Assembly (NCBI GenBank): GCA_051715425.1 | Contig: JBPXJS010000041.1 | Span: 1 to 64,000, forward strand | Source of the DNA: JAJTFA01 sp051715425 | Lineage (GTDB): Bacteria; Bacteroidota; Bacteroidia; UKL13-3 | DNA: 64,000 bases | Direction of reading: 5' to 3' | Shown: piece by piece, positions 38,301 to 45,546 of the stretch | How positions within the stretch are numbered: the stretch's first letter is position 1 | Layout: the number at the start of each line of letters is the position of its first letter | The notes under the pieces: model-generated | What the model was told of the DNA's origin: nothing | The model's database searches: none | What the model saw: the letters and a program-made list of their open reading frames with translations, nothing else | Translations under genes and position numbers: made by a program

Positions 38301-38406
38301 TTAGGGTGGGATCGTTTTTTACCACAATAGGGGCTGAGGGCACTACCTGGTGGCCTTTTGAGGCAAAAAAATCCAGAAATTTTTGTCTGATCTCGGAGCT
38401 GGTCAT
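35392..38406 (-). CDS. alaS: Alanyl-tRNA synthetase with two unusual insertions
   Basis: 1004 residues, longer than the usual 860-880 of bacterial and Bacteroidota AlaRS. All functional parts are present: TSSEIRQKFLDFFASKGH, MFTNAGMNQFK, the VDTGMGFERL active-site strand, NGAGYVIRRILRRA, the editing-domain HxxxH (HSATH at 694-698) and CGGTH (798-802) that bind zinc, and the C-terminal GGGGGQPFYATAGG. Extra sequence sits at about residues 222-264 (between FNRI and LPARHVDTG) and about 419-528 (between the TLESGI helix and FTFMLSDTYGFPFDL). The frame is unbroken through both. It is divergent from the M23/MerR genes. Confidence 0.95.
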   Translation of the reverse strand: MTSSEIRQKFLDFFASKGHQVVPSAPIVVKNDPTLMFTNAGMNQFKDWFLGNETPKYKRVVDTQKCLRVSGKHNDLEEVGVDTYHHTMFEMLGNWSFGDYFKQEAIEWAWELLTTEYGLDKNRLYVTYFEGDEKEGLAPDTDALNEWKKWIAEERILKGNKKDNFWEMGDTGPCGPCSEIHIDLRSEEERKKVDGKTLVNNDHPQVIEIWNNVFMEFNRIWVPNGSTDFKNEKDYYRKQFANGEINESSFKSLMSSLLAKYTKLEKLPARHVDTGMGFERLVRAIEGKSSNYDTDVFVPTIKFIEKHSGITYQFGDGKQDIAMRVMADHIRAICFTIADGQLPSNNGAGYVIRRILRRAVRYQNQFLHIKEPFLCKLAELIAESFKQVFPELYAQKDFVVKVIREEEMSFLRTLESGIKLISSYIDYEKGVKMISVFLEQNKINYSIEITPNGNKEFIFEGLRMELVDSSDSGIIISSTQISLGLYYQDFFNGSLSDYIKERDYLKSSILGTLALNKFETDEIDGVVDGKFTFMLSDTYGFPFDLTQLIARENGFTVDEAGFETELQKQKERSRKATELTTDDWVVIGEEKPTDFLGYQQVEAEVKLIKYRKVKAKGKESYQLVFNQTPFYPEGGGQVGDTGFISNANEKVDIVDTKKENNLIIHFTEKLPENVEATFTATVDANKRALTENNHSATHLLHAALRKVLGTHVQQKGSLVNNEYLRFDFSHFAAMTAAEIAEVEHLVNEKIRENISLDERRNVPIAEAQTMGAMMLFGEKYGESVRVITFDEKYSRELCGGTHVKATGQIGYFKIVSEAAVAAGVRRIEAITAEKVEELMNQQWATVNELKDMLKAKDVVKSVEQLMLEKAELQKKLEVFENEKTVLVKQQLKTTIVNKAGINMLVAQVDIPNADQLKNLSFQLKNETENLFCVLGCILNGKPMLSVIISDNLVADKKLHAGNLVKELAKEIQGGGGGQPFYATAGGNKVEGLKAALEKAMGIIV

Positions 38407-38437
38407 TTACTTGGTATTCAGTTAAATAAATATACGT

Positions 38438-38468
38438 TTTGATAGCTCTTTCCGAATCCTTATTTTCG
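38438..38468 (+). promoter_or_regulatory. Promoter of the M23 peptidase gene
   Basis: TTTG (38438-38441), a 19-bp spacer, then TATTTTCG (38461-38468), one mismatch from TAnnTTTG. The ATG is 67 bp downstream. Confidence 0.5.
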
Positions 38469-38534
38469 CTGCTTGCTTTGGTAAAAAAAGCAGAAAGTAT
38501 TGGTGCAGTTGAAAACTATTAAACAGAAAAAGGG

Positions 38535-39506
38535 ATGGCAAAAATAAAATACTTTTATAATCCACATAGCTTAGACTTTGAGAAAGTTACCACCAATGTG
38601 CGTAGTTTGGCTATCAGGGTATTCGGATTTCTCTCTGCCTCGCTGGTAGCAGGGGCTATTTTGCTTATTGTGGCCTATAATTATATCGACTCCCCCAAAG
38701 AAAAAATGTTAAAAAGGGAAATTGCCCTTTATAAAGAACAAAGTGAGGTATTAAAAACCAAGGTAAACAAGCTAAGCGGGGTATTGGCTGAGCTGCAGGA
38801 CCGTGATGCTTCCATTTACCGCGCCATATTTGAGGCCGATCCCATTTCTTCCAATATCAGAAAAGGGGGCTACGGTGGCATTGATAAATATGAGGAATTA
38901 AAGGGTTATGCCAGTTCCGGAGAGTTAATCGATCTTCATAAACGCATGGATCAGCTTTCCAAACAGATGTATATCCAAAGCAAATCGTTTGATGAGCTGG
39001 CTAAACTGGCCGAGAAAAAAACAGAATTTCTGGCTGCCATCCCGGCTATTCAGCCCATTGCCAATAAGGATTTGAGGAGAATGGCATCCGGTTTTGGGTA
39101 TAGGGTACATCCCATTTACAAAACCTATAAAATGCATACCGGTATAGATTTTACCGCTCCAACAGGTACTCCTATTTATGCAACGGGCAACGGTCGTGTA
39201 ATTAATCCGGAGGAAGGTATGGCGGGTTATGGAAACCATGTGGTGATTGAGCACGGCTTTGGATACCGCACCCTTTACGGCCATCTGCACCGCCTGAAGG
39301 TAAAACCAGGGCAACGTGTAAAACGTGGACAATTAATCGGATATGTGGGCAATACCGGATTATCATCGGCCCCTCACCTGCATTATGAAGTAATAAAAAA
39401 CGGACGTAAAATAAATCCCATCAACTACTTCTTTAACGATCTTTCAGAAAACGAATACACCGCCATGCGCGAGCTTTCCGAAAGACCAACCCAATCATTT
39501 GACTAA
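38535..39506 (+). CDS. Membrane-anchored M23 family metallopeptidase
   Basis: 323 residues. One membrane helix (about residues 31-48), then a helical region with coiled-coil character (about 55-165). The LytM catalytic domain follows: FGYRVHPIYKTYKMHTGIDF (Zn-binding His and Asp), then AGYGNHVVIEHGFGYRTLYGHLHRL (H-x-H) and SSAPHLHYEV. Both metal ligands and the HLH motif are intact, so it is probably an active peptidoglycan endopeptidase in the periplasm. Gene order alaS-M23-MerR is one I recognise from other Bacteroidota. Confidence 0.92.
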   Translation: MAKIKYFYNPHSLDFEKVTTNVRSLAIRVFGFLSASLVAGAILLIVAYNYIDSPKEKMLKREIALYKEQSEVLKTKVNKLSGVLAELQDRDASIYRAIFEADPISSNIRKGGYGGIDKYEELKGYASSGELIDLHKRMDQLSKQMYIQSKSFDELAKLAEKKTEFLAAIPAIQPIANKDLRRMASGFGYRVHPIYKTYKMHTGIDFTAPTGTPIYATGNGRVINPEEGMAGYGNHVVIEHGFGYRTLYGHLHRLKVKPGQRVKRGQLIGYVGNTGLSSAPHLHYEVIKNGRKINPINYFFNDLSENEYTAMRELSERPTQSFD

Positions 39507-39533
39507 TTGGAATAATTGCTTTACACCCGCCTG

Positions 39534-39869
39534 ATGAGTGACGAGATAGAAAAAAAGTATTTTACCATTGGAGAAGTGGCGGATATGATTGGGGAAACCA
39601 CTTCGCTCATTCGTTTTTGGGAGAAAGAGTTTACCAAATACCTCAAACCCGATAAAAGTGCCGGGGGAACCCGCAAGTATCATATTTCGGATATTGAAAC
39701 CCTTAAACTGATTCACTACTACGTAAAAACAAAAGGCTACACGCTTAAGGGCGCAAGGGAGGCACTTGATAAAGGAAAAGAACCCGCAGAAAAAGCAACT
39801 ATTTTGTCGAAACTGGAACGGATAAAGGAATTTTTAACAATTATTAAAACCAACTTATCCAAGGATTAA
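39534..39869 (+). CDS. MerR-family transcriptional regulator
   Basis: I start at ATG 39534 (MSDEIEKKYFTIGEVADMIG); the frame also extends to a TTG at 39516. 111 residues. N-terminal winged-helix: YFTIGEVADMIGETTSLIRFWEKEF, then GGTRKYHISDIETLKLIHYYVKTKGYTLKGAREAL, a short helical dimerisation part and no effector domain. The residue pattern matches the MerR HTH-1-type proteins found after M23 in this phylum. Target genes unknown. Confidence 0.92.
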   Translation: MSDEIEKKYFTIGEVADMIGETTSLIRFWEKEFTKYLKPDKSAGGTRKYHISDIETLKLIHYYVKTKGYTLKGAREALDKGKEPAEKATILSKLERIKEFLTIIKTNLSKD

Positions 39870-39877
39870 TACCTTTG
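39870..39877 (+). promoter_or_regulatory. Putative -7 box (TACCTTTG)
   Basis: An exact TAnnTTTG, 22 bp upstream of the response regulator start. No clear -33 element. Confidence 0.4.
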
Positions 39878-39899
39878 GATCTTAAATAAATCAGCCCAG

Positions 39900-40298
39900 A
39901 TGAGACAAATTTATATAGTTGATGATGACCGGATCTATCACTATACAACCAAAGTATTAATTAACCGCCTGTTCCCGGAAATTGATATTGCTCATTTTTA
40001 TGATGGGAAACCCTGCATCACCGAGTTGAAACAACATGCAGACCAGGACCAGCCCGGTCCGGATATTATTTTTCTTGATATCAATATGCCCGATTTAAAT
40101 GGCTGGCAGTTTTTAGAGCAGTTTCAAACATTTAAACACAAGTTTAGCGCGCCTCCGGTCATCTATATTGTGAGTTCATCCATAGATCCGGGTGATATGA
40201 ACAAGGCCAAAACTTTTCCCGAGGTTACGGGTTATTTAACCAAACCACTTAATGTGGAAATGATTACAGATATTTTTAACAAAAGATTGAGTTTATAA
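39900..40298 (+). CDS. Single-domain response regulator (CheY-like)
   Basis: 132 residues, receiver domain only. The acidic pocket is YIVDDDRIYHY, the phosphoacceptor Asp lies in IIFLDINMPDLNGW, the Ser/Thr switch is in IYIVSSSID, and the Lys is in TGYLTKPLN. No output domain. It is translationally coupled to gldC (their codons overlap by one base), which suggests a role in gliding or type IX secretion control, although this is inference. Confidence 0.88.
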   Translation: MRQIYIVDDDRIYHYTTKVLINRLFPEIDIAHFYDGKPCITELKQHADQDQPGPDIIFLDINMPDLNGWQFLEQFQTFKHKFSAPPVIYIVSSSIDPGDMNKAKTFPEVTGYLTKPLNVEMITDIFNKRLSL

Positions 40299-40660
40299 TG
40301 AGTACCAATGAAATCGTAAAAACATCAAAAATTGAGTTTGATGTAAACCTTGACAAAGACAATTTACCCGTAAACATACAATGGCAGGCTGATGATGCCG
40401 ATATGGATGGCAAACAGGAAGCCAAAGCCATGATACTTGCCCTTTGGGATGGAATGCAACAAAACGCCCTTAGAATTGACCTGTGGACCAAAGAAATGAA
40501 TGTGGAGGAAATGAATTTGTTCCTTTTTCAAACCATTGCCACCATGGCCGATACGTTTGACCGCGCCACCGATAATAAAGAAGTTGCCGAAGATATCCGC
40601 GACTTTGCACATCACCTGGGGCATAAGCTCAACGTGTTTGGCCCTGAGCATAAACACTAA
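40298..40660 (+). CDS. gldC: Gliding motility protein GldC
   Basis: 120 residues. VKTSKIEFDVNLDKDNLPVNIQWQADDAD and LWTKEMNVEEMNLFLFQTI are the GldC signature. No signal peptide. GldC is linked to gliding motility in Flavobacterium; its exact biochemical role is not settled. Start ATG overlaps the response regulator stop; the cupin gene follows after 4 bp. Confidence 0.92.
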   Translation: MSTNEIVKTSKIEFDVNLDKDNLPVNIQWQADDADMDGKQEAKAMILALWDGMQQNALRIDLWTKEMNVEEMNLFLFQTIATMADTFDRATDNKEVAEDIRDFAHHLGHKLNVFGPEHKH

Positions 40661-40664
40661 ACAA

Positions 40665-41174
40665 ATGCAAAAAACCGCTGAGTATTATATCAGCAAACTT
40701 GGCCTCAGCAGCCATGTGGAAGGTGGTGCTTTCAAAGAAACATACAGAAGCGGTGTGGTATTGGAACATGCTGCTATTGGTGTTTTGTTTCATGGAAACC
40801 GGAATGCTTCCACAGGCATTTATTTTCTTTTAACATATTTACAGTTTAGTGCCTTTCACAAAATTGCTTCCGATGAAATGTGGCATTTTTATGATGGACA
40901 AACCCTTACCATCTACGAAATTGATACCGATGGCACGCTGATAACACATAAGCTGGGGCGCGATATCGAAGCCGGAGAAACTTTTCAATGCGTAATAAAA
41001 GCCGGAAACTGGTTTGCTTCCAGGTGTGAGGTAGAAGGTGGCTTTAGCCTGGTTGGATGCACCGTAGCACCGGGTTTTGATTTTGCCGATTTTACCCTTG
41101 CCACACGAGATGAACTTTGCCATTTATATCCTCAGCATACAGAACTGATTATACCACTTACCTACCATAATTGA
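40665..41174 (+). CDS. DUF985 family cupin protein
   Basis: The start at ATG 40665 (MQKTAEYYISKLGLSSHVEGGAFKETYRS) fits the family; 169 residues. The cupin 5/DUF985 pattern is visible: GGAFKETYRS, STGIYFLLT, HKIASDEMWHFYDG (His metal ligand) and AGNWFASRCEVEGGFSLVGCTVAPGFDFADFTLA. It may bind a sugar or nucleotide, but no activity is assigned. Close behind gldC, 4 bp. Confidence 0.88.
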   Translation: MQKTAEYYISKLGLSSHVEGGAFKETYRSGVVLEHAAIGVLFHGNRNASTGIYFLLTYLQFSAFHKIASDEMWHFYDGQTLTIYEIDTDGTLITHKLGRDIEAGETFQCVIKAGNWFASRCEVEGGFSLVGCTVAPGFDFADFTLATRDELCHLYPQHTELIIPLTYHN

Positions 41175-41254
41175 CCGTTCATTTTAAACCTTCGCAGGTC
41201 AATCTTGTCTATACACCCAAATCATTTACCTTGCGGCTTCTTTTTAATTCATTA

Positions 41255-43768
41255 ATGAACAGATTATTTGTCTTATTGATCTCCCTTTTTGCTTTGACGG
41301 CCCACACAAATGCCCAACGCCCTGGTGGTGGAATGGGCGGTGGCCAGCGTATGCCCGCTATTGGCAAACTCTATGGCAAAATTGTAGAAGGCAGCAAAAA
41401 AACGCCTGTAGAGTATTGTACCATTACCTTAATGGCCATCAATAAAGACAGTGTAATTACCGGAGGACTCACCCGAAGCAATGGTGATTTTATGCTGGAA
41501 AAGGTGCCTATGGGCCGTTTCAGAATAAGAATTCAGTTTATTGGTTATAAAACCGTTTTTAAACAGGTAGCTGTTACCCCTAACAATATAGAGCAGGATT
41601 TGGGCAATATTTCCATTGAACCGGATACAAAGGCTTTAGGTGAAGTAACCATTGAAGCTGAAAAAAGCAATGTGGTAATGACCATTGACCGCAGGATATA
41701 CAATGTTGACAAAGACATTACCACCCGCGGTGGAAACGGACTTGATGTAATGAAAAACCTGCCGGGCATTACAGTGGATGCCGATGGAAATGTAACCATG
41801 CGCAACTCCTCTCCCACCATTTTTGTAGATGGGCGGCCAACCACCTTAACACTGGAACAAATTCCTGCCGATCAGATTGACCGCGTGGAAGTAATTACCA
41901 ACCCTTCTGCCAAATTTGATGCAAGTACCACCGGTGGAATTATTAATGTAGTATTAAAGAAAAATACCAAGCCAGGCTATAACGGGGTAATTGGTGCAGG
42001 CATTGGAACCAACAAACGCTACAATACCAACCTGAACCTGAATGTGAAAGAAAATCCATTCAACTTTTTTATCTCCTATAGCCTCAACAGCCGGGGTAAC
42101 CTCAATAACGGATATACCAACCGCACCAACTATTCCAATAACGAAATTACTTCCATTACCAAACAGGATAACCTCAACGAAGTGTTTAACCTCTCTCAGT
42201 TTGGTCGGTTGGGTGTTGACTATAATATTACCAACCGCACCATGCTTACCGTTGCCGGCAATTTTAATAAAATGAATTTTGAAATTGACGATAACCAGGA
42301 CTTTACTTTCCGCGATAAGGATTATATACCTACCACCATTGGCGAACGGTATAACCGACAGCGAAACAGCAACCTGGGATTTGGCGCACAACTGGCCATT
42401 AAACATACCTTCCCTAAACAGGGAAAAGAGTGGACCACCGATTTTAATTTTAACCAATCGGAACAAACCAACAACTCTACTTTTACCACCACCACCAACT
42501 ATACCACCATTGTACCTAAAGTAAGAACGCCTGAACCGCTTATTCAAAAAAATACAGGCTCGGGTACCAACAGGGTATTAACCTTTCAGTTCGATTATAC
42601 CAACCCCATCACCGACAGTTCCAAAATTGAATTTGGTTTCAGAAGCAACCTGCGCCTCAACCAATCCATTTTAGAGGTATTTAATAATGATACCAACAAT
42701 GTGTATGAAACGCTTAACCGCGACCAAAACCTTTCCAGCAATTATGATGTGGATGATATCGTAAATGCGGCTTATATTAATTACAGTGCTTATCTGTTTG
42801 CGGGTATTACCTATCAGGCTGGTTTCCGTGTGGAGCAAACGTATTTCGTAGCCAACCTGCTCGACCGTAACCAGAGTTTTGAATACAAATACCCCAATGG
42901 TACTTCAAACCTCATCAATGCCATTTTCCCAAGTTTATTCCTCTCGAAAAAATTCAATACCAAACACGAGATGCAGCTAAACTTTTCGCGTAAAATTAAC
43001 CGCCCCAATTTTATGCAGATTATGCCTTTTATTATGTTTAGCGACAGGCAGAATTACCGCATGGGAAATCCGGCCCTGGCTCCTGAGTTTATTAATATTG
43101 CAGAAGCCAATTACAATTACTTTTTTGGCGTAGGCAATTTATTTACCTCCCTGTTTTTCCGCCACCAGGATAATGCCATTACCAATTATGTATACGCCCT
43201 GCCAAGCGATTCATCCATACTTGTTAGCACATTTATCAATGGTAAAAACAGCTATAACTTTGGCATGGAGAACAACCTTAAATTTAGTTTCCTCAATAAA
43301 AAACTGGATTTTACAGTAAACTACAATATTCTTTATACCGATATCTCTGCCAACAGCGGCAGTTCCGGCAACCTGCAAAACAGCGGCATTACCTGGAATA
43401 CCAAAGGCATACTGAGTTATAAATTCCCTAAAAGCATCACCGCTCAAATAAATGGTGGCTACGAAGCCCCAAAAATTATTCCTCAGGGAAAAACACTGGA
43501 TGTTTACTCTATGGATATTTCTGTAAGCAAAGATTTTGGTAAGGCTCTTACCTTCTCGCTTACCTTAAATGATGTATTTAATACCAAACGCTGGGGCTCT
43601 GTTTACGATACCGAAAACTTCTATCAGGATTTTAGCCGCAGGTGGGAAACCCGTTTCCTTCGTGTAAACTTTACCTGGAGATTTGGCGAAATGGATGTAT
43701 CTCTCTTTAAACGCAAACGCGGAAACCGTGGCGATAACCAGGGTGGCGGCATGGAAATGGAATACTAG
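41255..43768 (+). CDS. Outer-membrane TonB-dependent-receptor-like beta-barrel protein
   Basis: I start at ATG 41255, giving a signal peptide (MNRLFVLLISLFALTAHTNAQ); 837 residues. A Gly-rich stretch (GGGMGGGQ) precedes a carboxypeptidase-regulatory-like domain (LYGKIVEGSKKTPVEYCTITL, FRIRIQFIGYK). A plug-type domain follows (GLDVMKNLPGITVDADGNVTMR, IFVDGRPTTLTLEQIPADQIDRVEVITNPSAKF). The long outer-membrane barrel (OMP_b-brl_3 type) ends with FRRWETRFLRVNFTWRFGEMD. A basic/glycine tail (KRKRGNRGDNQGGGME) ends the protein. There is no TonB box that I can place firmly and no SusD partner beside it. Confidence 0.88.
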   Translation: MNRLFVLLISLFALTAHTNAQRPGGGMGGGQRMPAIGKLYGKIVEGSKKTPVEYCTITLMAINKDSVITGGLTRSNGDFMLEKVPMGRFRIRIQFIGYKTVFKQVAVTPNNIEQDLGNISIEPDTKALGEVTIEAEKSNVVMTIDRRIYNVDKDITTRGGNGLDVMKNLPGITVDADGNVTMRNSSPTIFVDGRPTTLTLEQIPADQIDRVEVITNPSAKFDASTTGGIINVVLKKNTKPGYNGVIGAGIGTNKRYNTNLNLNVKENPFNFFISYSLNSRGNLNNGYTNRTNYSNNEITSITKQDNLNEVFNLSQFGRLGVDYNITNRTMLTVAGNFNKMNFEIDDNQDFTFRDKDYIPTTIGERYNRQRNSNLGFGAQLAIKHTFPKQGKEWTTDFNFNQSEQTNNSTFTTTTNYTTIVPKVRTPEPLIQKNTGSGTNRVLTFQFDYTNPITDSSKIEFGFRSNLRLNQSILEVFNNDTNNVYETLNRDQNLSSNYDVDDIVNAAYINYSAYLFAGITYQAGFRVEQTYFVANLLDRNQSFEYKYPNGTSNLINAIFPSLFLSKKFNTKHEMQLNFSRKINRPNFMQIMPFIMFSDRQNYRMGNPALAPEFINIAEANYNYFFGVGNLFTSLFFRHQDNAITNYVYALPSDSSILVSTFINGKNSYNFGMENNLKFSFLNKKLDFTVNYNILYTDISANSGSSGNLQNSGITWNTKGILSYKFPKSITAQINGGYEAPKIIPQGKTLDVYSMDISVSKDFGKALTFSLTLNDVFNTKRWGSVYDTENFYQDFSRRWETRFLRVNFTWRFGEMDVSLFKRKRGNRGDNQGGGMEMEY

Positions 43769-43831
43769 GGGTTAAGAATTGGTGCTTGGTGCATAGTGCG
43801 CAGGGGATGGTGGTTTAAGAGATGGTTGATT

Positions 43832-43857
43832 AGTTCGAAGTTGGGAAGTTCGAAGTT
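43832..43857. repeat. Second copy of the TTCGAAGTT repeat block
   Basis: Two TTCGAAGTT units separated by GGGAAG. It matches 32454-32478 with one inserted base. Confidence 0.75.
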
Positions 43858-44166
43858 GAAATAGACAGGAAATATTAAACTGGTTATTTATCCTTCATCA
43901 TCTCCATTCAATAAATCCTCCGCTAACATTTTAGTTTGAGTAATTACTGTCTCTACGGCCTTTTCTTGCAAGTCTGGCTGATAACCATGTAGGTGTAAAT
44001 TCTTCGGACATTTCTTCTCAAGGCTGATTGTACACTTTCTTTATCTATTATTCTTAAGAGTTCTAACTAATTTCGATGCTATCTAGCTAAAATATAACAC
44101 CCAAAATTCTCTTTTGAAGATAAATACCCCCACAAATCTCCCCCTTCACACATCAAAATCAAGAGT

Positions 44167-44204
44167 GAAAACATTCTTTTTTCATAGGGAAAACATTCTT
44201 TTTT
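44167..44204 (+). repeat. 16-bp direct repeat
   Basis: GAAAACATTCTTTTTT occurs at 44167-44182 and again at 44189-44204, period 22 bp. No function evident. Confidence 0.6.
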
Positions 44205-44260
44205 TGCTGGTAAAAAAGTGGGCCTTTTATGCTTATTCCTTGCTTTTAAAGCTATTAGAT

Positions 44261-44290
44261 AAAAAAGGGCAATACTGGCCTTTTTATTTT
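44261..44290 (-). terminator. Terminator-like hairpin downstream of the Fic gene
   Basis: AAAAAAGGGC and GGCCTTTTT arms flank AATACT; one G:G mismatch lies in the stem. Poly-A and poly-T on the two sides would make it work in either direction. It lies about 70 bp past the Fic stop. Confidence 0.45.
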
Positions 44291-44313
44291 CTGAAGTAGC
44301 AGTTTTGGTTTGT
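44291..44313. repeat. Direct repeat, left copy, flanking the Fic gene
   Basis: The 23-bp unit begins CTGAAGTAGC and ends GTTTTGGTTTGT; it differs at one base from 45484-45506. A degenerate similarity seems to extend further on both sides. Confidence 0.7.
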
Positions 44314-44360
44314 CAAAAATAGTGTTACGCTTGCTAAAGTTTTATCGTCTTTAGGCAGGG

Positions 44361-45242
44361 TTAATTTTCTTCGTAGTAATACGAGTAGTCAATTCCTTTC
44401 ATATACATTTCCCGGCTGTGTATATCGGAGGTTAAGGCCTGTTTTATTCGTTTTAATAATTCGCTGCTATCTACTGTGCTTATTATCATAGCGTTCATAT
44501 AATCGGCTTTGCTTATTTTGCTCCAGTCCACACAGCATTTCAGGTGTTTTTTCAGCATCAGATCCAGCCATACACGGGCACTTCTGCCATTGCCTTCCAT
44601 AAATGGATGTGCCTTGTTCATGGCAGCATATTTATCGGTTATTTCTTCTATAGTAGTTTCTGGCATTTCATCTATGGTTTTTAGCTGTGCGACTAAATAG
44701 TGGGCAGGTGTAAACTGGTAGCCGCCTTTAGCAATGGTTTTGGTTCTTATTTGCCCGGCAAAATCATAAAGCCCGCCAAACAAATAAGCATGTATTTGTT
44801 GCAGTCCTTTTGTGGTTCCCACTTCAAATTCGTGTATCAAATTGCTTTCAAACAAGGTGTAGGCCTTCTTCTTACTTTGCCCGTCAATGCTGGTGTCGCT
44901 GTATAGAAACCAGTCTAAAAATTTTATAGCCCTATTATTGGGAAAATGTTTGGCCAATTCACTTATCCCATTGCTATCTAAAGTATCAGTTAGGTATTTT
45001 TTACCATCAGAAGCTGTTAATTTCAGTCTGTGAGTACCACTCACAAACTGAACATTTGCTTTGAGCAATTTCCTTTTGAGCCAACGCCAATAGTTCCCTG
45101 CTTTAATATAATCCGGCTCATCATTTAAAATACCAACCACATCCACCACACTAAACCACCATTTGGCATGTTCATCATCCCAGGCAGCCCGCACCTCACG
45201 GTCGTCAAAAAAACGGATGGATATTCTGGATTTAGAAGGCAT
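44361..45242 (-). CDS. Bro-N-like / Fic domain protein (probable AMP-transferase)
   Basis: 293 residues. The N-terminal 115 residues (IRFFDDREVRAAWDDEHAKWWFSVVDVVGIL through NNRAIKFLDWFLYS) look like a Bro-N/antirepressor-type domain. The Fic domain follows: LQQIHAYLFGGLYDFAGQIRTKTI, then the active site H212-PFMEGNGRSAR, an intact HPFxEGNGRxxR with catalytic His. Such Fic proteins usually attach AMP to a target and can be toxins. I find no (S/T)xxxE(G/N) inhibitory helix inside the protein and no antitoxin-sized neighbour, only a 21-codon ORF overlapping its start. It is an islet between direct repeats, so recent arrival is possible. Confidence 0.85.
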   Translation of the reverse strand: MPSKSRISIRFFDDREVRAAWDDEHAKWWFSVVDVVGILNDEPDYIKAGNYWRWLKRKLLKANVQFVSGTHRLKLTASDGKKYLTDTLDSNGISELAKHFPNNRAIKFLDWFLYSDTSIDGQSKKKAYTLFESNLIHEFEVGTTKGLQQIHAYLFGGLYDFAGQIRTKTIAKGGYQFTPAHYLVAQLKTIDEMPETTIEEITDKYAAMNKAHPFMEGNGRSARVWLDLMLKKHLKCCVDWSKISKADYMNAMIISTVDSSELLKRIKQALTSDIHSREMYMKGIDYSYYYEEN

Positions 45243-45297
45243 ATCCGGTTTTCTTCAAATTGGCTTTTATACTTTCTTCTATTTGGTTTTCTTTCAT
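45232..45297 (-). CDS. Tiny ORF overlapping the start of the Fic gene (uncertain)
   Basis: ATG at 45297 to TAA at 45234-45232, 21 codons, beginning MKENQIEESIK. Its end overlaps the first 11 bp of the Fic gene in another frame. It may be a leader peptide, an eroded antitoxin or nothing. Only its position and acidic/basic helical look are in favour. Confidence 0.3.
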   Translation of the reverse strand: MKENQIEESIKANLKKTGYAF

Positions 45298-45546
45298 CTT
45301 ACTTCATGGTAACCCTGTCAAATTTAATTTTAAAATCGGTTTAATCAGTCTACACTTTATGAAAAAAGTTGATTACCAAAAATAGGCGTACACAGCTCCT
45401 TATGAATCTATTTTCTTAGGTAATAAAGATATAAAAATCGGATAGGATTGATTTAAAAGTAATTAGTTTAAAAGGGTATTTTCCTGAAGTAGCTGTTTTG
45501 GTTTGTAAGGGAAGTTTTACTTGTGTAAAAGCTACCCCGGGGTGCT
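45243..45546. other. Intergenic region upstream of the Fic gene
   Basis: 304 bp. Contains most of the tiny ORF and the right direct repeat (45484-45506). Nothing else is recognised in it. Confidence 0.6.
45484..45506. repeat. Direct repeat, right copy, flanking the Fic gene
   Basis: Same 23-bp unit as 44291-44313, same orientation, one base different, 1193 bp away. The nearby text AAAGGGTATTTTC resembles the sequence just left of the first copy. Confidence 0.7.

Larger units (their letters stand above)
43769..44360. other. Non-coding region with short repeats and a terminator-like hairpin
   Basis: 592 bp. A copy of the TTCGAAGTT block lies at 43832-43857, and a GTGCTTGGTGCATAGTGC stretch at 43781-43799. 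A 16-bp direct repeat lies at 44167-44182 and 44189-44204. A hairpin sits at 44261-44290 and the first Fic-flanking repeat at 44291-44313. A 61-codon frame at 44114-44299 has no coding features. Confidence 0.65.

Noticed and set aside
40536..40664. An upstream extension of the DUF985 cupin by 43 residues
   Set aside because: It overlaps gldC in another frame and has a Pro/Ile/Lys composition unlike the family. The start at 40665 fits the known domain.
41954..42547. A 197-codon minus-strand frame within the outer-membrane receptor
   Set aside because: Antisense shadow of the Asn/Thr-rich barrel sequence, with no signal or domain.
44114..44299. A 61-codon plus-strand frame near the Fic islet
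   Set aside because: Low-complexity Phe/Leu/Lys composition over direct repeats and a hairpin; not a plausible protein.
44361..45242. Fic gene as part of a prophage
   Set aside because: The Bro-N-like part suggests phage links, but no other phage gene, integrase or tRNA attachment site lies near.
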